Source: Candidatus Obscuribacterales bacterium (GTDB taxonomy: Bacteria; Cyanobacteriota; Vampirovibrionia; Obscuribacterales; Obscuribacteraceae). Taken from it: a stretch of DNA of 64,000 nucleotides. The stretch covers positions 62,001-126,000 of the forward strand of contig JAHBVO010000006.1 in NCBI GenBank assembly GCA_019637435.1, in the 5' to 3' direction. Both the position numbers and the translations under genes were made by a program. Position 1 is the first letter of the stretch; each line of letters begins with the position of its first letter. Below the pieces are notes generated by a model. It ran no database searches. It was given only the letters and a program-made list of their open reading frames with translations, and was not told the origin of the DNA. Shown in pieces: positions 1 to 8,960 of the stretch.

Positions 1-3000
1 GTCCAGACACCACCTACGTTGATTCCGTTACCACCCTGGTTGTTGCCTGCCATGACGATGATTTCGCCATTGCTGCCAGTTGCTCCTCCTTGTGAGTTCA
101 CGTCCGCGGTACTATCAACGAAGACAGTGCCGCGTTGACCAGTACCGTCAGCGTAAGCAATCAGATTAATCTGCCCACCGCTCGATGTTCCTATTCCATT
201 TGCATTGATAACATCAACATTATTGCCAAAGCTCACATTTCCGCCGGTAGAAGATGGTCCGGTGATAGTGAGCGAAGAAAGCGCCTCACTGAATAGTGCT
301 CCAGCGATGAAGGATATAGAACCAGCTTGCGGGCTTGCTCCGGGCGAGGTATCGAAATCTGTTCCGGAGTCGATATTGATGATGTCTCGACCAGCGACAG
401 CGAGAATACCGCCACCACCTGACGCTACCGTGTTCCAGCCCAGTCCTCCACGGATATTGATATCCTGAGTCGCCGTTACCACGATGCTACCACCCTGCAT
501 TGTCCGAAGCTGTACGTCAGCGGCCGAGCCAGACGCGTTAATGCGAACAGTTCCAGTCTGCGCAGTGACAGTGCCCAGGTCTATAGCGGAGTTGGAATTG
601 GTTCGCCCTGACAGAATGTCAATGTCACCGCCATTGGTTATGATCGTTGAACCAGAACCCGATGAGATGCCACCATTCACGGTAGCACCGCCGAGGAAGG
701 TACCAGTAGAGAGCCCACCGTTGACTTTCGATATAACAGCACCGGTAGCCGGCGTCTTCGTATGCAGAGTAACGTCTCCGGAGCCGTTATTCGCAGCACC
801 GGAGGTATTGACACCATTTGACAAACCGATGCCTACGCCGCCATCATTACGACCCGCCACAACAACGAGATTACCGTTGCTACCAGATCCGGTACCACCC
901 GTGGTGATGTTGCAGACACTATCAGTGTAGACGCCGCCAGAAGCGGTATTGTTGGAACTGGCGAAAGCAACCAAGTTAATGTTTCCACCGTTGGCGTTCA
1001 GTCCAGTTCCTCTTGTATCCAGAGCGGACAAACCGAAGGTGAGTGAAATAGCGGCATTATCACTTGCATTGGAAGCACCAGTGATAGTTACGGTAGTGGC
1101 AGTTTGAGTGAACGCCGCGCCGGAAACCATCGCGATATTTCCACCTTGACCGGCGGCGGAGGCTGAAATAATTGGATTGGTAGGATTGGGGGCAATAACT
1201 TCAATGGCTTCGCCAGCTACCATCACGATTCCGCCAGGAGCAACTATGTTTGATCTAATATCGATGTTCTGCGTCGTCAGAAGCGTCAGACTACCACTCA
1301 CCACAATCGGGTTACCCAACTGAATGGTCCCGCCGGAAGTTACGGCATACGAGCCCGCGGTAACACTGCTATTTTGAACGTTCGTTGAATCAGCAGATAC
1401 GGTGACTGAGTTTCGAGCATTCAGGGTAGATGTGGCAGTAACTGAGCTTCCCGTCGTCGAACCCGGTGCAAGTGATCCGCTCGTAACCGTGCCGGTAGCA
1501 TCAATTGATAAAGTGCCCACAATTTGCGGCTGACCGCCCGCTAGCAGTATATTTCCGGTTCCCGCGGCGTTATTCGTGCCCGCTCCGCTGACGTTTATCG
1601 CTCCAGTAGTGATGCTATTGGCGAACATCGAAACGGTCCCATCGCTGAAACCGTTAGCGCCGGTAGATGTGATAGTCGTAGCGCCACCGAGGTTTATGAC
1701 ACCGGGAGTGGTGCCCTCGAATGCCGCGAATGTTATGTCACCGCCATTTGCGGCGGAGCTACTGGCGTTGAAAATCGGAGCAGTACCGGTGAAGGTGATG
1801 GCACCCCCGGTGGCAGATGCTCCAGTCACCGTGAGCGGACCTGTACCAGTATGCGCGGCACCAGCAATGAAGAGAATGTCGCCACCATCGCCGGTATTCG
1901 AAGTGTTAAATGAGAGACCGCTCGCGATGTTTATATTTCCTGTAGCGATATAGGTCAAGGGACCACCACCGGTCGTTTGACTTGCCCCTACGTTAAGGTC
2001 CCCTCCGCTTTCGAACAATGGGTCGCCGCTGGTTACCGTCTCTCCGATGTTCAATGTCGAGGTGGCATTGACTGAAGCGGTTCCTGCGTATGTGTTCACG
2101 ACGCCAGTCAAGTCTCCGACACTTACGTTGACATGACCGTCTCCACCGTTCAGATTCAAAGTCTGCGAGTACCAATCGCCACCAGATAAGGTGGTATCAA
2201 CTTTTTCTGTAAAACCTGCCTGCCGGAAATTGATAGCCCCGTTAAGAGCGTTGATCGTTCCACCGGTATTATTAACCGAGATTGACGCAGGCGAAGCAGT
2301 ATCAAAGTTGACGTTTCCACCAGTCGAGCTAATTGAGCCATTGTTTACGACGACCGAAGATAGCAGTGTCACATCGGATTGAGCAGAAACAGAGCCGCTG
2401 TTTGCGAGCGTACCGCCGGCGGAGAGCGTAACCGTTCCATTGCTCGAAATCGAACCGAGGTTGTTCAAATCTCTATCGGCCGAAACCCTCAAATCAATTG
2501 GAGCATCGACGGCTCCATTTGCTGATGCCACCGCATCCGGTGCCTGAGTCGTAATTGAGCCTGAGTTTGTTACATCGCGAGCACCGATGTTTGCTTTATT
2601 GTTCGCAGCATTGCTGGTCAGCGCATACATGCTTCCGTAATTAACAAGCTCGCGAGTAACCTTGAAATCACTGTTTCGACCGAAGTTGCCTATAGCTTCG
2701 ACGCCTTCGGAGATTGTCAACGAGGATGCTTTGATGTTGCGTCCGGCGTTGTCGATGCTTCCGAGGTTGAAGCTTCCATCGACACCGCGCCCCGAGCCGT
2801 CCACCACTAGACTTTGCGCATCGCCATCAATCACTTGTTGGAGCGCTACGAATTCTGCAGCTGTGACTTTCGAACCACTGGTGAGTACTTTCTGCTCACC
2901 GCCAACATTGACGGTATACGACGAAGCGTTGGAGAAGAGGTTATCTCCGAGAACGATAGAGCGTGTGTCTGCAGTCAGATCTAACTTCAAGCCTTTGGAG

Positions 3001-3365
3001 ACGTTTCTAGTTCTACCTTTATCAGTTACAAAAGTAGTCTGCGTCTCGAATCGAGGAACAATCGGCGTTACTATCGGCTGAATTACAAACTTGTCATCCA
3101 CCACGGGCGTGTATTCAAAACGCGGACCATTCGCACCACCAGCGTTTCCTCTGGCATCTCGAATTTGCTGGACGTGGTCACGCCTCTCGGCGCGAAACAT
3201 TTGGCGCAACTCTTGTCTATCCAATCCCGGGTTCGCATCACGGAAATCGCGAAATGAAGTTCTATTCTCATTTGCGAATGCCGGACCTGCCAGCAGCAGC
3301 GTTCCTGCCAATGCTATCTTTCCCGTAGCCAGCAGATTGCGACCTTGAGAGTCTGTGGATTTCAT
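1..3365 (-). CDS. Large repetitive beta-helix adhesin, 3' end outside window
   Basis: An open frame runs leftward from the ATG at 3365 and is still open at position 1, so 1,121 codons are visible and the C-terminus is missing. A Shine-Dalgarno GAGGT lies about 8 bases before the ATG. The product begins with a signal peptide (hydrophobic core ALAGTLLLAG, AFA cleavage site near residue 32) and a charged Arg/Asp/Glu-rich stretch (about 35-75). After that come hundreds of Gly/Ser/Asn/Thr-rich short strands such as GSISSNGTVTLSAGG, typical of right-handed beta-helix exoproteins of the filamentous haemagglutinin type. A long repeat is visible: INLVAFA (960-980) and INLIAYA (150-170) are each followed by SNG...AG.N.GG.GI blocks. 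It is probably a secreted surface adhesin or matrix protein. The exact family and secretion route (two-partner, autotransporter or other) cannot be seen because the C-terminus is absent. Confidence 0.8.
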   Translation of the reverse strand, partial: MKSTDSQGRNLLATGKIALAGTLLLAGPAFANENRTSFRDFRDANPGLDRQELRQMFRAERRDHVQQIRDARGNAGGANGPRFEYTPVVDDKFVIQPIVTPIVPRFETQTTFVTDKGRTRNVSKGLKLDLTADTRSIVLGDNLFSNASSYTVNVGGEQKVLTSGSKVTAAEFVALQQVIDGDAQSLVVDGSGRGVDGSFNLGSIDNAGRNIKASSLTISEGVEAIGNFGRNSDFKVTRELVNYGSMYALTSNAANNKANIGARDVTNSGSITTQAPDAVASANGAVDAPIDLRVSADRDLNNLGSISSNGTVTLSAGGTLANSGSVSAQSDVTLLSSVVVNNGSISSTGGNVNFDTASPASISVNNTGGTINALNGAINFRQAGFTEKVDTTLSGGDWYSQTLNLNGGDGHVNVSVGDLTGVVNTYAGTASVNATSTLNIGETVTSGDPLFESGGDLNVGASQTTGGGPLTYIATGNINIASGLSFNTSNTGDGGDILFIAGAAHTGTGPLTVTGASATGGAITFTGTAPIFNASSSAANGGDITFAAFEGTTPGVINLGGATTITSTGANGFSDGTVSMFANSITTGAINVSGAGTNNAAGTGNILLAGGQPQIVGTLSIDATGTVTSGSLAPGSTTGSSVTATSTLNARNSVTVSADSTNVQNSSVTAGSYAVTSGGTIQLGNPIVVSGSLTLLTTQNIDIRSNIVAPGGIVMVAGEAIEVIAPNPTNPIISASAAGQGGNIAMVSGAAFTQTATTVTITGASNASDNAAISLTFGLSALDTRGTGLNANGGNINLVAFASSNNTASGGVYTDSVCNITTGGTGSGSNGNLVVVAGRNDGGVGIGLSNGVNTSGAANNGSGDVTLHTKTPATGAVISKVNGGLSTGTFLGGATVNGGISSGSGSTIITNGGDIDILSGRTNSNSAIDLGTVTAQTGTVRINASGSAADVQLRTMQGGSIVVTATQDINIRGGLGWNTVASGGGGILAVAGRDIINIDSGTDFDTSPGASPQAGSISFIAGALFSEALSSLTITGPSSTGGNVSFGNNVDVINANGIGTSSGGQINLIAYADGTGQRGTVFVDSTADVNSQGGATGSNGEIIVMAGNNQGGNGINVGGVW

Positions 3366-3436
3366 ACGCCATACCTCGATAACAATATTGAGCGAAGGGA
3401 TTCCGGGATGCCGAAAAAGGTTTCCAAAGCAAGACA

Positions 3437-3463
3437 ACAGGCGCACCACCTATGGTGCCCTGT
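3437..3463 (-). promoter_or_regulatory. Hairpin in adhesin leader
   Basis: Arms ACAGGCGCACCA and TGGTGCCCTGT pair with one bulged base, giving a stable stem about 75-100 bases upstream of the adhesin ATG. On the minus strand it is followed only by scattered T residues, so it may be a 5' UTR structure or an attenuator. The sequence does not decide which. Confidence 0.4.
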
Positions 3464-3875
3464 CACCGCAAATTTCATTACATATAAAGAACGGAGAAAA
3501 GCGTATCACGCAAATCCGCACACTGTCCACGCTGCGGGCGTGAGAGCAGGTTCACAAGAAGCACGGTCACAAAACCGTCACATCCGATCCACACTCAGTT
3601 TCCCGATACTTGCTGTAGCCATTTGGCTATTCTAAAAGTTATGCAATAAACGTTACTTCGCCAACAGTAGCACCATTTCGGACTTTACGTAGCGCATAAG
3701 TCAACGAAGATAAAGCACCAAGTTGTCACCAAATTGTTCGTACCAAACACTTAGCGCACGGAATGTTGTCGAAGAACATTTCGACCGCGCGATTAACCGC
3801 TTATCGCAGACCAACTATAGGATAAGCTGACCGAGAGGACCCGGCTGTTCTACGCGAGTAATCAGGCTCCGCAAA

Positions 3876-3905
3876 CTAGTAAAAGCGTCGCCGAGGCGAC
3901 GCTTT
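3876..3905 (-). terminator. Rho-independent terminator after ctpA
   Basis: The eleven-base arms AAAGCGTCGCC (3882-3892) and GGCGACGCTTT (3895-3905) form a strong GC-rich hairpin. Read leftward, the descending arm ends in TTTT. It sits about 110 bases after the ctpA stop codon. Confidence 0.7.
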
Positions 3906-3956
3906 CCTAATTGACAATCCGATTATTTCAATTCAGCCGGTTACTTGGCAGCGCTG

Positions 3957-4055
3957 GCAAAGCAACTGACGTTTCACTCACTTAACCGCGCGTTGCAAAG
4001 CAACTGACGTTTCACTCACTTCGCCGCGCGTTGCATCGCAACTGACGGAGCCCTC
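3957..4055. repeat. 38-bp tandem repeat copying the ctpA 3' end
   Basis: Units at 3957-3994 and 3995-4032 are 38 bases long and nearly identical. A third, diverged unit begins at 4033 inside ctpA. The units cover the last codons and the stop codon of ctpA, so the gene end has been duplicated downstream of itself. Each copy preserves a stop codon at the equivalent place. Confidence 0.8.
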
Positions 4056-5374
4056 TCGATACCTTCCTTGAGAGCGTCGAACGCTTTCTTCAGTTGAATG
4101 TCTTTAAGGTCATCAGCTTTGCGCTCAACGTTCGGGCCGTCAGGGTCAAGCCACCAGGGTCCCTTATGGGCCTCAATGTCTTTCTTCTCGAGCTTCACTT
4201 CCAGATCAGGCGCGATGCCTTTCTTGTTGATGTCGGTATCATTCGGAGTCAGGTAGCGCGCAATTGTGATATTGACACCGCTTCCATCTTCCAATCGGTT
4301 AATACCCTGTACGAGCCCTTTACCAAAGGTTTTCTCACCCACGAGAATCGCCCGACCGTTATCCTTCAACGCACCGCTTGTGATTTCTGAAGCAGATGCA
4401 CTCCCGTGATTTATCAAAATCGCGATCGGCAAATCGCAAATCGGATGTCCGGTAGAGGCTTCGGATTTCTTGTATCCATCGCGATCTACAGTAGACACGA
4501 CTGTTCCATTTTTCAAAAACATATTTGAAATTGCGATGGCGTTGTTCAGCAAACCCCCAGGGTTGTCGCGCAAGTCGAGCACAATCGCCTTGGCGCCGGG
4601 TAGTTTGGCGATTGACTCCGCAACTTCTCTATCAGCCTTTTGAGAAATGAAACTGGAAAGTCTTATGTATCCAACTTCACTATCGAGCATCTGAGCCGTT
4701 TGAACTGCTTTCAATGGAATCTCCGCACGAGTGATCTTGATAATCAACTTCTCCGGATCTTTTCCGCTTGTCTTGCGAGTGACAGTGAGAGCCACGTCTG
4801 TGTTGATCAAACCGCGAATTCTCTTGGCGGCATCATCAACGGTGTAGCCCTCCGTCGGCTTACCGTCGATCTCGGTCAGCTCATCACCAGCTTTCACGCC
4901 GGCTTTGAATGCAGGAGTGTCCTCGATCGGAGAGATGATGACGATTTTGCGTTCTTTGTTAGTCCCGATTTGCACGCCTATGCCGCAAATCTGCGCATCT
5001 ATTTGCGAACGCTCATCATCGAAAGCATCGCGATCCAAAAATCTGGTGTAGCGATCACCAAGGCTAGCCAACATGGTTTCGACGGCTTTGTGCGCGTCGT
5101 CAGAGTTTTTCAGTTTCCCGTCATATTTGTTCTTCCAACGCTTCCAGTCTTGACCGTTGAACGTCCCATCATAGAAGTCGTCATTAATCAGGTCCCAGAC
5201 CTTTTCGTAAATCTTCTCAGGATCGCTAAACGGACTCATGTATGGTCGTTGAGCCAGTTTGGCACCCCGACCAGGAATCGAGGCGAGGGGGCTGGTCTTC
5301 CCATAAGTAAAGTCAGAACCGCCAAGACTGACACACATCACCAGCGTCAGCCCGAGTAAGAGCTTCCCTTTCAT
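4016..5374 (-). CDS. ctpA: C-terminal processing protease (S41 family)
   Basis: This is a 452-residue exported serine protease of the CtpA/Prc/CtpB family, which trims the C-termini of envelope proteins. A signal peptide (residues 1 to about 25) is followed by an N-terminal helical region and a PDZ domain (about 130-200) with the GIGVQIG and AGDELTEIDG signatures. The S41 core follows. The catalytic serine is S327 in GSASASE, the general-base lysine is K352 in GEKTFGKG (25 residues later, the usual spacing), and Q356 completes the Ser-Lys-Gln set known from Bacillus CtpB. Length is normal for the family. A GGGAG ribosome-binding sequence precedes the ATG. The gene stands alone, with its own terminator downstream and an intergenic region of about 540 bases upstream. 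Cyanobacterial CtpA matures photosystem D1, but nothing here points to that substrate. The last codons belong to a tandem 38-bp repeat. Confidence 0.95.
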   Translation of the reverse strand: MKGKLLLGLTLVMCVSLGGSDFTYGKTSPLASIPGRGAKLAQRPYMSPFSDPEKIYEKVWDLINDDFYDGTFNGQDWKRWKNKYDGKLKNSDDAHKAVETMLASLGDRYTRFLDRDAFDDERSQIDAQICGIGVQIGTNKERKIVIISPIEDTPAFKAGVKAGDELTEIDGKPTEGYTVDDAAKRIRGLINTDVALTVTRKTSGKDPEKLIIKITRAEIPLKAVQTAQMLDSEVGYIRLSSFISQKADREVAESIAKLPGAKAIVLDLRDNPGGLLNNAIAISNMFLKNGTVVSTVDRDGYKKSEASTGHPICDLPIAILINHGSASASEITSGALKDNGRAILVGEKTFGKGLVQGINRLEDGSGVNITIARYLTPNDTDINKKGIAPDLEVKLEKKDIEAHKGPWWLDPDGPNVERKADDLKDIQLKKAFDALKEGIERAPSVAMQRAAK

Positions 5375-5920
5375 TTGTTACATCACCACTCCCTTAGAGA
5401 CAAAACGGTTTCTAATTTGCCTACGCGCCAGGCACTCTGGGAAACAGGGGCGGTATCGAAAAACCTAGGTCTCATCAGCGTTTCGATAATGCTGGCCGCA
5501 TTTGTAAATTACGTCATCGCCTCCCGGAATCGTGAAAGATATGGTGACTAGTGCTTTATACCCGTTGCACGAAACTTTTAAGCAGGTGTATCGCTTATTG
5601 GCTGCGGCTTTTCAAAATCGAGCGAACTTTCCGATGCCGTCAACGACGCTCCTCTGTACGTTTACACGAAAAGTAGCCGTCACAAAACGGCTTCAGAGGC
5701 TGGAGTACAGGGTTTGGGGATTCCTTTCTCGCCTTGAAGACAAGCGCCATACTAATCGGGTGATACCATAGAGTGTACTCAAAAATTCCGGCGGTTGCCA
5801 TGGAGAATTCCCCTGGCCTTTTTCCACCGCCCGGAAGGCTTGCGGGCGTTTTTCCTTTGAAAACTCCTGAGCGCCAAAAGTACTACATGGCAATTCATAT
5901 TAATAGGTAGGATGGGATCA
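5375..5920. other. Divergent promoter region, ctpA / mtnP
   Basis: About 545 bases separate the divergent ctpA and mtnP genes and must contain both promoters. No open frame here looks coding: 5532-5771 plus and 5693-5893 minus lack ribosome binding sites and recognisable products. No clear riboswitch or hairpin-terminator is visible. Confidence 0.5.
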
Positions 5921-6727
5921 ATGGCGGAGAAACCTAAGGCAGACATCGGCGTTTTCGGCGGATCGGGCTTCTATAAATTGCTCGACGAATTTACCGAGCA
6001 TGTAATCGAAACCCCTTACGGCGCGCCGAGCGACAAAGTCGCAATCGGCAAACTCGGCGGCAAAACAGTTGCGTTTATGCCGCGTCACGGAGCCGGTCAC
6101 ACACTGCCTCCCCACAAAATCAACTATCGCGCCAACGTCTGGGCGATGAAATCGCTCGGCGTCAAAAGACTGATCACGCCATGCGCCGCCGGAAGCTTGC
6201 AGACGAACGTAAAGCCGGGCGAATTCGTGGTCTGCGATCAGTTTGTCGACCGCACCTCGGGACGCATCGATACGTTTTACGATGGTCCGATCACCACCCA
6301 CGTCTCATCGGCTGAACCCTATTGCCCGGAACTGCGGGAACTGGCCGTGAAGGCTGGCAAGGACGCCGGCATCACGATGCACGACAAAGGAACCGTCGTC
6401 GTCATTCAAGGTCCGAGATTCTCCTCGAAAGCCGAGTCCACCTGGTTCACGAATGCGGGTTGGGAAGTCATCAACATGACTCAGTACCCCGAGGTTCACC
6501 TCGCTAAAGAACAAGAGCTTTGCGTCGTCAATATCTCATTGATCACAGATTACGACAGCGGCTTGATGGGCGACGTTCCACCAGTTTCGCATGCTGAAGT
6601 CGTTAAGGTCTTCACCGAAAATAATGCAAAGCTGCTCACACTGCTGACGAAACTAATCGAAGGCATGCCTGATCGCAGCGCCAAGTGCAACTGCGGCTCC
6701 GCCCTGGTTGGTGCTCGCATCGAGTAG
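5921..6727 (+). CDS. mtnP: S-methyl-5'-thioadenosine phosphorylase
   Basis: This 268-residue protein of the PNP/MTAP family phosphorolyses methylthioadenosine to adenine and methylthioribose-1-phosphate, in purine and methionine salvage. Family signatures run the full length: GVFGGSGFY (phosphate loop) at the N-terminus, RHG.GH near residue 50, the NYRAN..A segment, CAAGSL, then DQFVDRT, IQGPRFSS.AES and NMTQYPEV.LAKE, and the C-terminal TDYDS. The last of these carries the Asp pair that recognises adenine in MTAP. An upstream in-frame ATG at 5912 exists, but the Shine-Dalgarno TAGGTAGG (5904-5911) is spaced correctly only for the ATG at 5921. With hpt and guaD 7-9 kb away it suggests active purine salvage, though they are not in one operon. 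Confidence 0.92.
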   Translation: MAEKPKADIGVFGGSGFYKLLDEFTEHVIETPYGAPSDKVAIGKLGGKTVAFMPRHGAGHTLPPHKINYRANVWAMKSLGVKRLITPCAAGSLQTNVKPGEFVVCDQFVDRTSGRIDTFYDGPITTHVSSAEPYCPELRELAVKAGKDAGITMHDKGTVVVIQGPRFSSKAESTWFTNAGWEVINMTQYPEVHLAKEQELCVVNISLITDYDSGLMGDVPPVSHAEVVKVFTENNAKLLTLLTKLIEGMPDRSAKCNCGSALVGARIE

Positions 6728-7223
6728 GTGCAATCGTTGGTGCGGTCTCAGCGTGTTCGCTCCCGCCCCCTGCCTACTACCTACCTCGACTTATGTCCTT
6801 AAAGCAGTTCCCCTATTAGGTGAAACATTTTGCTGCGATTGCGGACTTCAAAATACTCAAAACCGCCCGAAAGGCTTACCAGCAGAGGACTGAGGGAATT
6901 TCACCTGACAGGGGAAGCAAGCTAAGGAGCGCCGAGAAGGACTAGCCGAAGCTGGCTAGATGCGAAGCACGGGTTGTGAAGCACGGGTTGCGAAGCACGG
7001 GCTGCCAACCACGGGCTACCAAGCACGGGCTGCGAAGCACAGAAAGCAGGCACGCGGCGATTGACTAGTTGCAAAGATTGGCGGCGAAGACCGGCGGCAA
7101 GCCTGACGACGAAACTAGCTATAGCACTAAATTCTCTGCGATAATGAGGGACTACCGACGGCGGTGCGGCGCCTGAGTCCGTAGATCGGCTCGGCATAAT
7201 CGCACCATTGCAAGAGACGGTTC
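6728..7223. other. Intergenic region with 14-bp repeats
   Basis: About 500 bases lie between mtnP and the small membrane protein gene. Apart from the six-unit tandem repeat at 6964-7047, no gene, terminator or recognisable RNA is seen. Open frames across it read through the repeat and are probably spurious. Confidence 0.5.
6964..7047. repeat. 14-bp tandem repeat, six units
   Basis: Six consecutive 14-base units with consensus GAAGCACGGGCTGC begin at 6964, 6978, 6992, 7006, 7020 and 7034. Units 1-3 and 5 are closest to consensus. Unit 4 carries three changes and unit 6 has decayed at its end. The length is not a multiple of three and no reading frame is conserved, so this is a non-coding minisatellite. 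Confidence 0.85.
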
Positions 7224-7421
7224 ATGAATTTTCCGCGTTTGAAAGTCAATCACATGGTTGCCATTTTGGCAGTATGTCTTGCCTTGAGTGCGTATCTTGC
7301 AATGAGGCGCTTTGGTTTTCCTGAAAAAGTTTGCATAGGCACAGGATTTCTCTGTGTCCTGGTAGTGGCCATTTTTTGGTCGTGCGTAATACTGACGGAT
7401 GATGAGGACGAAGATGATTAG
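7224..7421 (+). CDS. Small two-helix membrane protein
   Basis: The 65-residue product has two hydrophobic segments (about 10-27 and 38-57) and an acidic tail, TDDEDEDD. I do not recognise a family. It is kept because its stop codon (7419-7421) lies inside the start region of the M16 peptidase gene, whose ATG at 7414 overlaps the last codons. That is the arrangement of translationally coupled genes. The ribosome binding site is weak (GAGACGG about 5 bases before the ATG). It could be an accessory or anchor for the peptidase, but there is no direct evidence. A spurious frame is possible. Confidence 0.5.
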   Translation: MNFPRLKVNHMVAILAVCLALSAYLAMRRFGFPEKVCIGTGFLCVLVVAIFWSCVILTDDEDEDD

Positions 7422-8955
7422 GGCGATTCGAAAGAATGCGGCGTTCGCGCTGGCGATGTCGTTTGTTATGTCTGGTACAGCGGCCTCGGCAGCAAATAGT
7501 GACGAAAAAACGAATGCAAAAGCGTACAACGCGTCACTGGCAAATTTGACTGACCAAATTGGTTACCCGGGCTCCCCCTGCCCCACCGTTCAAGATTGGA
7601 AGACACGTTCAGACAAGAAACCACAGATCGCGCAAGCGGTTTCGCAGGAAAAGCCGAAGCTGCCTAAGCCGCTTATTCCAATCACCAAAGACTTCAAGTT
7701 GGAAAACGGCTTGCGCGTGATCGTTTCGGAAGACCACTCCGTGCCGGTCGCGTCTTTCGTACTTATATATGATGTCGGCGCTCGCGACGAGAAGAAAACG
7801 AAGTCTGGGTTCGCGCATCTGTTTGAGCACATGATGTTCGAGGGCTCGGACAACGTTCCGAAGGGAGCGTTCTTCAAACACGTACAAGCCTCCGGCGGTC
7901 AGCTTAACGCTTCTACCCATGCCGATTTCACCGACTACTATGAGAAACTGCCGAGCAATCAGATCGAACTCGCGTTCTGGCTTGAGTCCGACCGCATGCG
8001 CTCCTTGAAAGTTACCGAAGAGAATTTCAAAAACCAACTCGACACGGTGAAGGAAGAAAAACGCCTGCGCATCGACAATCAGCCGTACATGCCGGCGGCA
8101 TTGAAGACGGAGGAAACCATCTTCGATAACTGGGCGAACGCTCACCCCGTAATTGGTTCTACCGAGGATCTCGAGGGTTCCACAGTTGCTGATGTGAAGC
8201 AGTTCTTCGATACCTACTATGCGCCCAACAACGCGACTATCGCTGTTGTCGGCGATGTGAAATCTGACGAAATCGAAGAATTAGCCAAGAAATATTTTGG
8301 TTCGATTCCAAGTCAGAAACCGCCTGAACGCCCTAATCTTGACGAGCCCAAGCAAGAGAAAGCTAAGTATCTCAAGATTGAAGATAACCAGGCAAAGATG
8401 CCGGCGTTCTGGATGGCGTGGAAAGCGCCTCAACGCAGGGACAAAGATTCCTTTACGCTCAACATGATTCAGAGCATACTGACCGGCGGCGCCTCGTCGC
8501 GTCTCTATCAGCGTCTAGTGAAGGACGATCAGGTTGCTTTGAAGATCCAGAGCAGTTACGAAGAACGCCGTGGTCCCTCGGAGTTCGACATCTTCTGCGT
8601 CTTGAAGAAGAGCGATGCGGAAACGGTTCGCAAGATAATTCTCGAGGAGCTTCAAAAGCTGAAAGACACACCGGTGTCAGCAAGCGAGCTGGAGAAAGCG
8701 AAGAATAAAACACTGGCTTCTTTCTTTTCCTCATCCAGCTATTCATCACTGCAACGCAGCCTGGGACGCGGAGAGATTTTGGCTCAGTATGCCAGCTTTT
8801 ACGGTGACCCGACGCTCGTAGATCAGGACGTAGAGGCTTATTTGAATGTCACCGCAGACGACGTTCAAGCACTCGCAAAGAAAATATTTACGCCTGAAGG
8901 CATCACGATTTGTGATGTAGTGCCGGGTACGGCGAAACCGAAGGCAGAGGGTTAA
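7414..8955 (+). CDS. M16 zinc peptidase, catalytic subunit
   Basis: This 513-residue exported peptidase of the M16B (processing-peptidase-like) family is half of a probable heterodimer with the next gene. A signal peptide (MIRAIRKNAAFALAMSFVM) ends near residue 27. Residues about 90-270 form the first M16 domain with the inverted zinc motif HLFEH (H135, E138, H139). A glutamate about 76 residues later (about E215, in VKEEKR) would be the third ligand. The C-terminal M16 domain (about 300-500) contains GGASSRLYQRL but lacks the Arg...Tyr substrate-carboxylate pair found in the second subunit. In-frame ATGs at 7399 and 7402 also exist. The ATG at 7414 is chosen because GAGGA (7404-7408) is spaced properly from it. 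Only five bases separate it from the partner gene. Confidence 0.88.
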   Translation: MIRAIRKNAAFALAMSFVMSGTAASAANSDEKTNAKAYNASLANLTDQIGYPGSPCPTVQDWKTRSDKKPQIAQAVSQEKPKLPKPLIPITKDFKLENGLRVIVSEDHSVPVASFVLIYDVGARDEKKTKSGFAHLFEHMMFEGSDNVPKGAFFKHVQASGGQLNASTHADFTDYYEKLPSNQIELAFWLESDRMRSLKVTEENFKNQLDTVKEEKRLRIDNQPYMPAALKTEETIFDNWANAHPVIGSTEDLEGSTVADVKQFFDTYYAPNNATIAVVGDVKSDEIEELAKKYFGSIPSQKPPERPNLDEPKQEKAKYLKIEDNQAKMPAFWMAWKAPQRRDKDSFTLNMIQSILTGGASSRLYQRLVKDDQVALKIQSSYEERRGPSEFDIFCVLKKSDAETVRKIILEELQKLKDTPVSASELEKAKNKTLASFFSSSSYSSLQRSLGRGEILAQYASFYGDPTLVDQDVEAYLNVTADDVQALAKKIFTPEGITICDVVPGTAKPKAEG

Positions 8956-8960
8956 GAGTC

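Larger units (their letters stand above)
3366..4015. other. Intergenic region between ctpA and adhesin
   Basis: About 650 bases lie between the end of ctpA and the start of the adhesin, both read leftward. The region holds the ctpA terminator hairpin, a duplicated copy of the ctpA 3' end, and a second hairpin in the probable adhesin leader. Short open frames here (for example 3345-3635 on the plus strand) have no ribosome binding site or recognisable product. Confidence 0.6.

Noticed and set aside
205..3081. Several plus-strand frames of 80-150 codons in the first 3 kb
   Set aside because: They are antisense to the adhesin. Their Pro/Val/Pro-rich composition is the complement of its Gly/Thr/Asn-rich repeats.
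6964..7047. CRISPR array
   Set aside because: Units are 14 bases and directly abutting, with no unique spacers and no cas genes. No CRISPR array was seen anywhere in the window.
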